Shown piece by piece: positions 5,711 through 6,569 of a stretch of 6,569 nt of DNA. Below the pieces are notes generated by a model. It had not been told where the DNA came from, did no database searches, and saw nothing but the letters and a program-made list of their open reading frames with translations. The translations under genes were made by a program, and so were the position numbers. The stretch's first letter is position 1; the number at the start of each line of letters is the position of its first letter. The DNA is from an uncultured Coriobacteriaceae bacterium (lineage in GTDB: Bacteria > Actinomycetota > Coriobacteriia > Coriobacteriales > Eggerthellaceae), in the NCBI GenBank assembly GCA_902767025.1, contig CACXFZ010000039.1:1-6569 (forward strand), written 5' to 3'.

Positions 5711-6569
5711 GGCTGCCTCCCGGTGCCGCCGCCGTGGGCTGCGCGGGCAGGTTTTCCTGCACAGGAGGAGCATCCGCTTGCGCCGTTTGCTGCACCGGCT
5801 CCGCGGCAAGTGCGCCCGCCGGAGCGGTCGTTGTGCCCGTGCGCACGGACGACGCGGCCGGAGCCTCCTTCTTCAGGCCGTCTTCGAACTGCTGTGCGAA
5901 AGTCGTGGGTTCGGTCGCCTGCAGCATGCCGGCTGCGCGCATGTCCTCGATCTTCTGCAGCAGGGTGGCCATGGCGCTTTCCAGGCTGGACTGGTAATCG
6001 CCGTACCAGTTGCTGCGGATCTTGCCCACCGCCAGGCACACCGCGGCGACGGCCAGGCCGGCAACCGTGGTGTCGAAGGCCACCAGCAGCGACGCCGACA
6101 GCGCCACGGTGTTGGCCTGCCCCAATGCCGCCACGCCCGGGCCCAGTGGGATCAACGTGCCCATCAGGCCGAGCATCGGGCTGATCTTCGCGGCCGTGTT
6201 GTTGCGTCCGACAATGCGCTCGTAGCGCATCGATTCGGCGTACTCGGTGCGGCGGATGAGCGCGAGCAGCGCATCGCCTTGCAGCGTGCGGTAGTCGTAC
6301 ACGGTGAGCAGCGCGGTCTTCTGGCGGTTCAGCAGCCCCGACGTGCGGATCACTTCGGGGATGTCCTCTTCGCGGGCGTCCATCAGCGCCGCCAGGAACT
6401 TCGGCATGGCCACGCGGTAGGCGCGCCGCTCGGTGAAGTACTCCATCAGGATGCTGCCGATGCAGAACAGCGCATAGCCGGCAAATGCCATCAGCAGGAT
6501 GATGTCGGGTATCAACAGCCCCTGCGACAACGCGTGCAGCACATCGGCGATCGACGAAAACGTGGAAAG
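5703..6569 (-). CDS. MotA/TolQ/ExbB-family proton-channel protein (5' end outside the window)
   Basis: At least 279 residues counted from a GTG at 6542, but the frame stays open for nine more codons to the window edge (reading LSTFSSIAD). No Shine-Dalgarno precedes the GTG, so the real start is probably outside. Using GTG-based numbering, three helices are visible in the ExbB/TolQ layout: TM1 about 12-34, a long charged cytoplasmic loop (about 35-115), TM2 about 118-140 (ISPMLGLMGTLIPLGPGV, matching the family's 'ISPLLGLLGT' block) and TM3 about 146-172 (LLVAFDTTVAGLAVAAV). T129 and T158/T159 are polar pore residues as expected; D157 is an acidic residue in TM3, although the usual TM3 glutamate position is not obviously conserved. 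The cytoplasmic tail is long, ending in an Ala/Pro/Thr/Gln-rich disordered stretch (about 228-279). Family members form pentameric channels that turn proton flow into motion of a partner; here the partner is the overlapping DUF2149 gene. Confidence 0.9.
   Translation of the reverse strand, partial: LSTFSSIADVLHALSQGLLIPDIILLMAFAGYALFCIGSILMEYFTERRAYRVAMPKFLAALMDAREEDIPEVIRTSGLLNRQKTALLTVYDYRTLQGDALLALIRRTEYAESMRYERIVGRNNTAAKISPMLGLMGTLIPLGPGVAALGQANTVALSASLLVAFDTTVAGLAVAAVCLAVGKIRSNWYGDYQSSLESAMATLLQKIEDMRAAGMLQATEPTTFAQQFEDGLKKEAPAASSVRTGTTTAPAGALAAEPVQQTAQADAPPVQENLPAQPTAAAPGGSHV
5716..5721 (-). promoter_or_regulatory. Ribosome binding site deciding the DUF2149 start
   Basis: GGGAGG on the minus strand, 5 bases before the ATG at 5710 and inside the end of the ExbB-like gene. 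It supports the 103-residue product and translational coupling through the 8-base overlap of the two genes. Confidence 0.75.

Overview
The window is GC-rich, densely packed bacterial DNA in which every gene supported by the sequence lies on the minus strand, so the genes read from right to left. The mix is typical of an anaerobic high-GC Gram-positive, and Coriobacteriia/Eggerthellaceae is the best guess. That guess rests on an ExbB-like channel with a DUF2149 protein, a large secreted protein with InlB-type and Ig-like modules, and a likely leaderless promoter with an actinobacterial-style -10 box. The taxonomic call is inference from gene content and style; no marker gene is present.

Right block (about 6569 down to 3101), three genes in a tight translationally coupled operon. 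First comes a MotA/TolQ/ExbB-family proton-channel subunit whose reading frame is still open at the right edge, so its true start probably lies outside. Its stop overlaps by 8 bases the start of a 103-residue DUF2149 protein that looks like a minimal ExbD: one membrane helix with an aspartate in an ExbD-like motif. Three bases after that gene begins a 764-residue surface protein. It has a signal/anchor helix, a Big-like region, an InlB B-repeat, two Ig-like modules each carrying an Asp-box, a Gln/Glu-rich helix, a Pro-Glu-Gln rod and a C-terminal membrane helix. Together these suggest a proton-motive-force-driven machine coupled to an extracellular, wall-spanning protein in an organism with no expected TonB-dependent outer-membrane receptors. 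This is the most interesting part of the window.

Intergenic region (3006-3100): a pair of CGCATGCG palindromes that can form a hairpin (possible terminator of the right block), followed by an extended -10 box placed exactly 7 bases before an ATG, consistent with a leaderless transcript.

Left block (3005 down to 16), three closely spaced membrane-protein genes: a hemolysin III/PAQR-type seven-helix protein, a CNNM-CBS-CorC (hemolysin C/TlyC-like) protein, and a PspC-domain multi-helix protein. Spacings of 18 and 23 bases suggest one operon. The set fits membrane or metal-ion homeostasis and envelope stress, but their joint role is inferred from proximity only. No RNA genes, insertion sequences or CRISPR arrays were seen, and no gene-free stretch exceeds about 95 bases.
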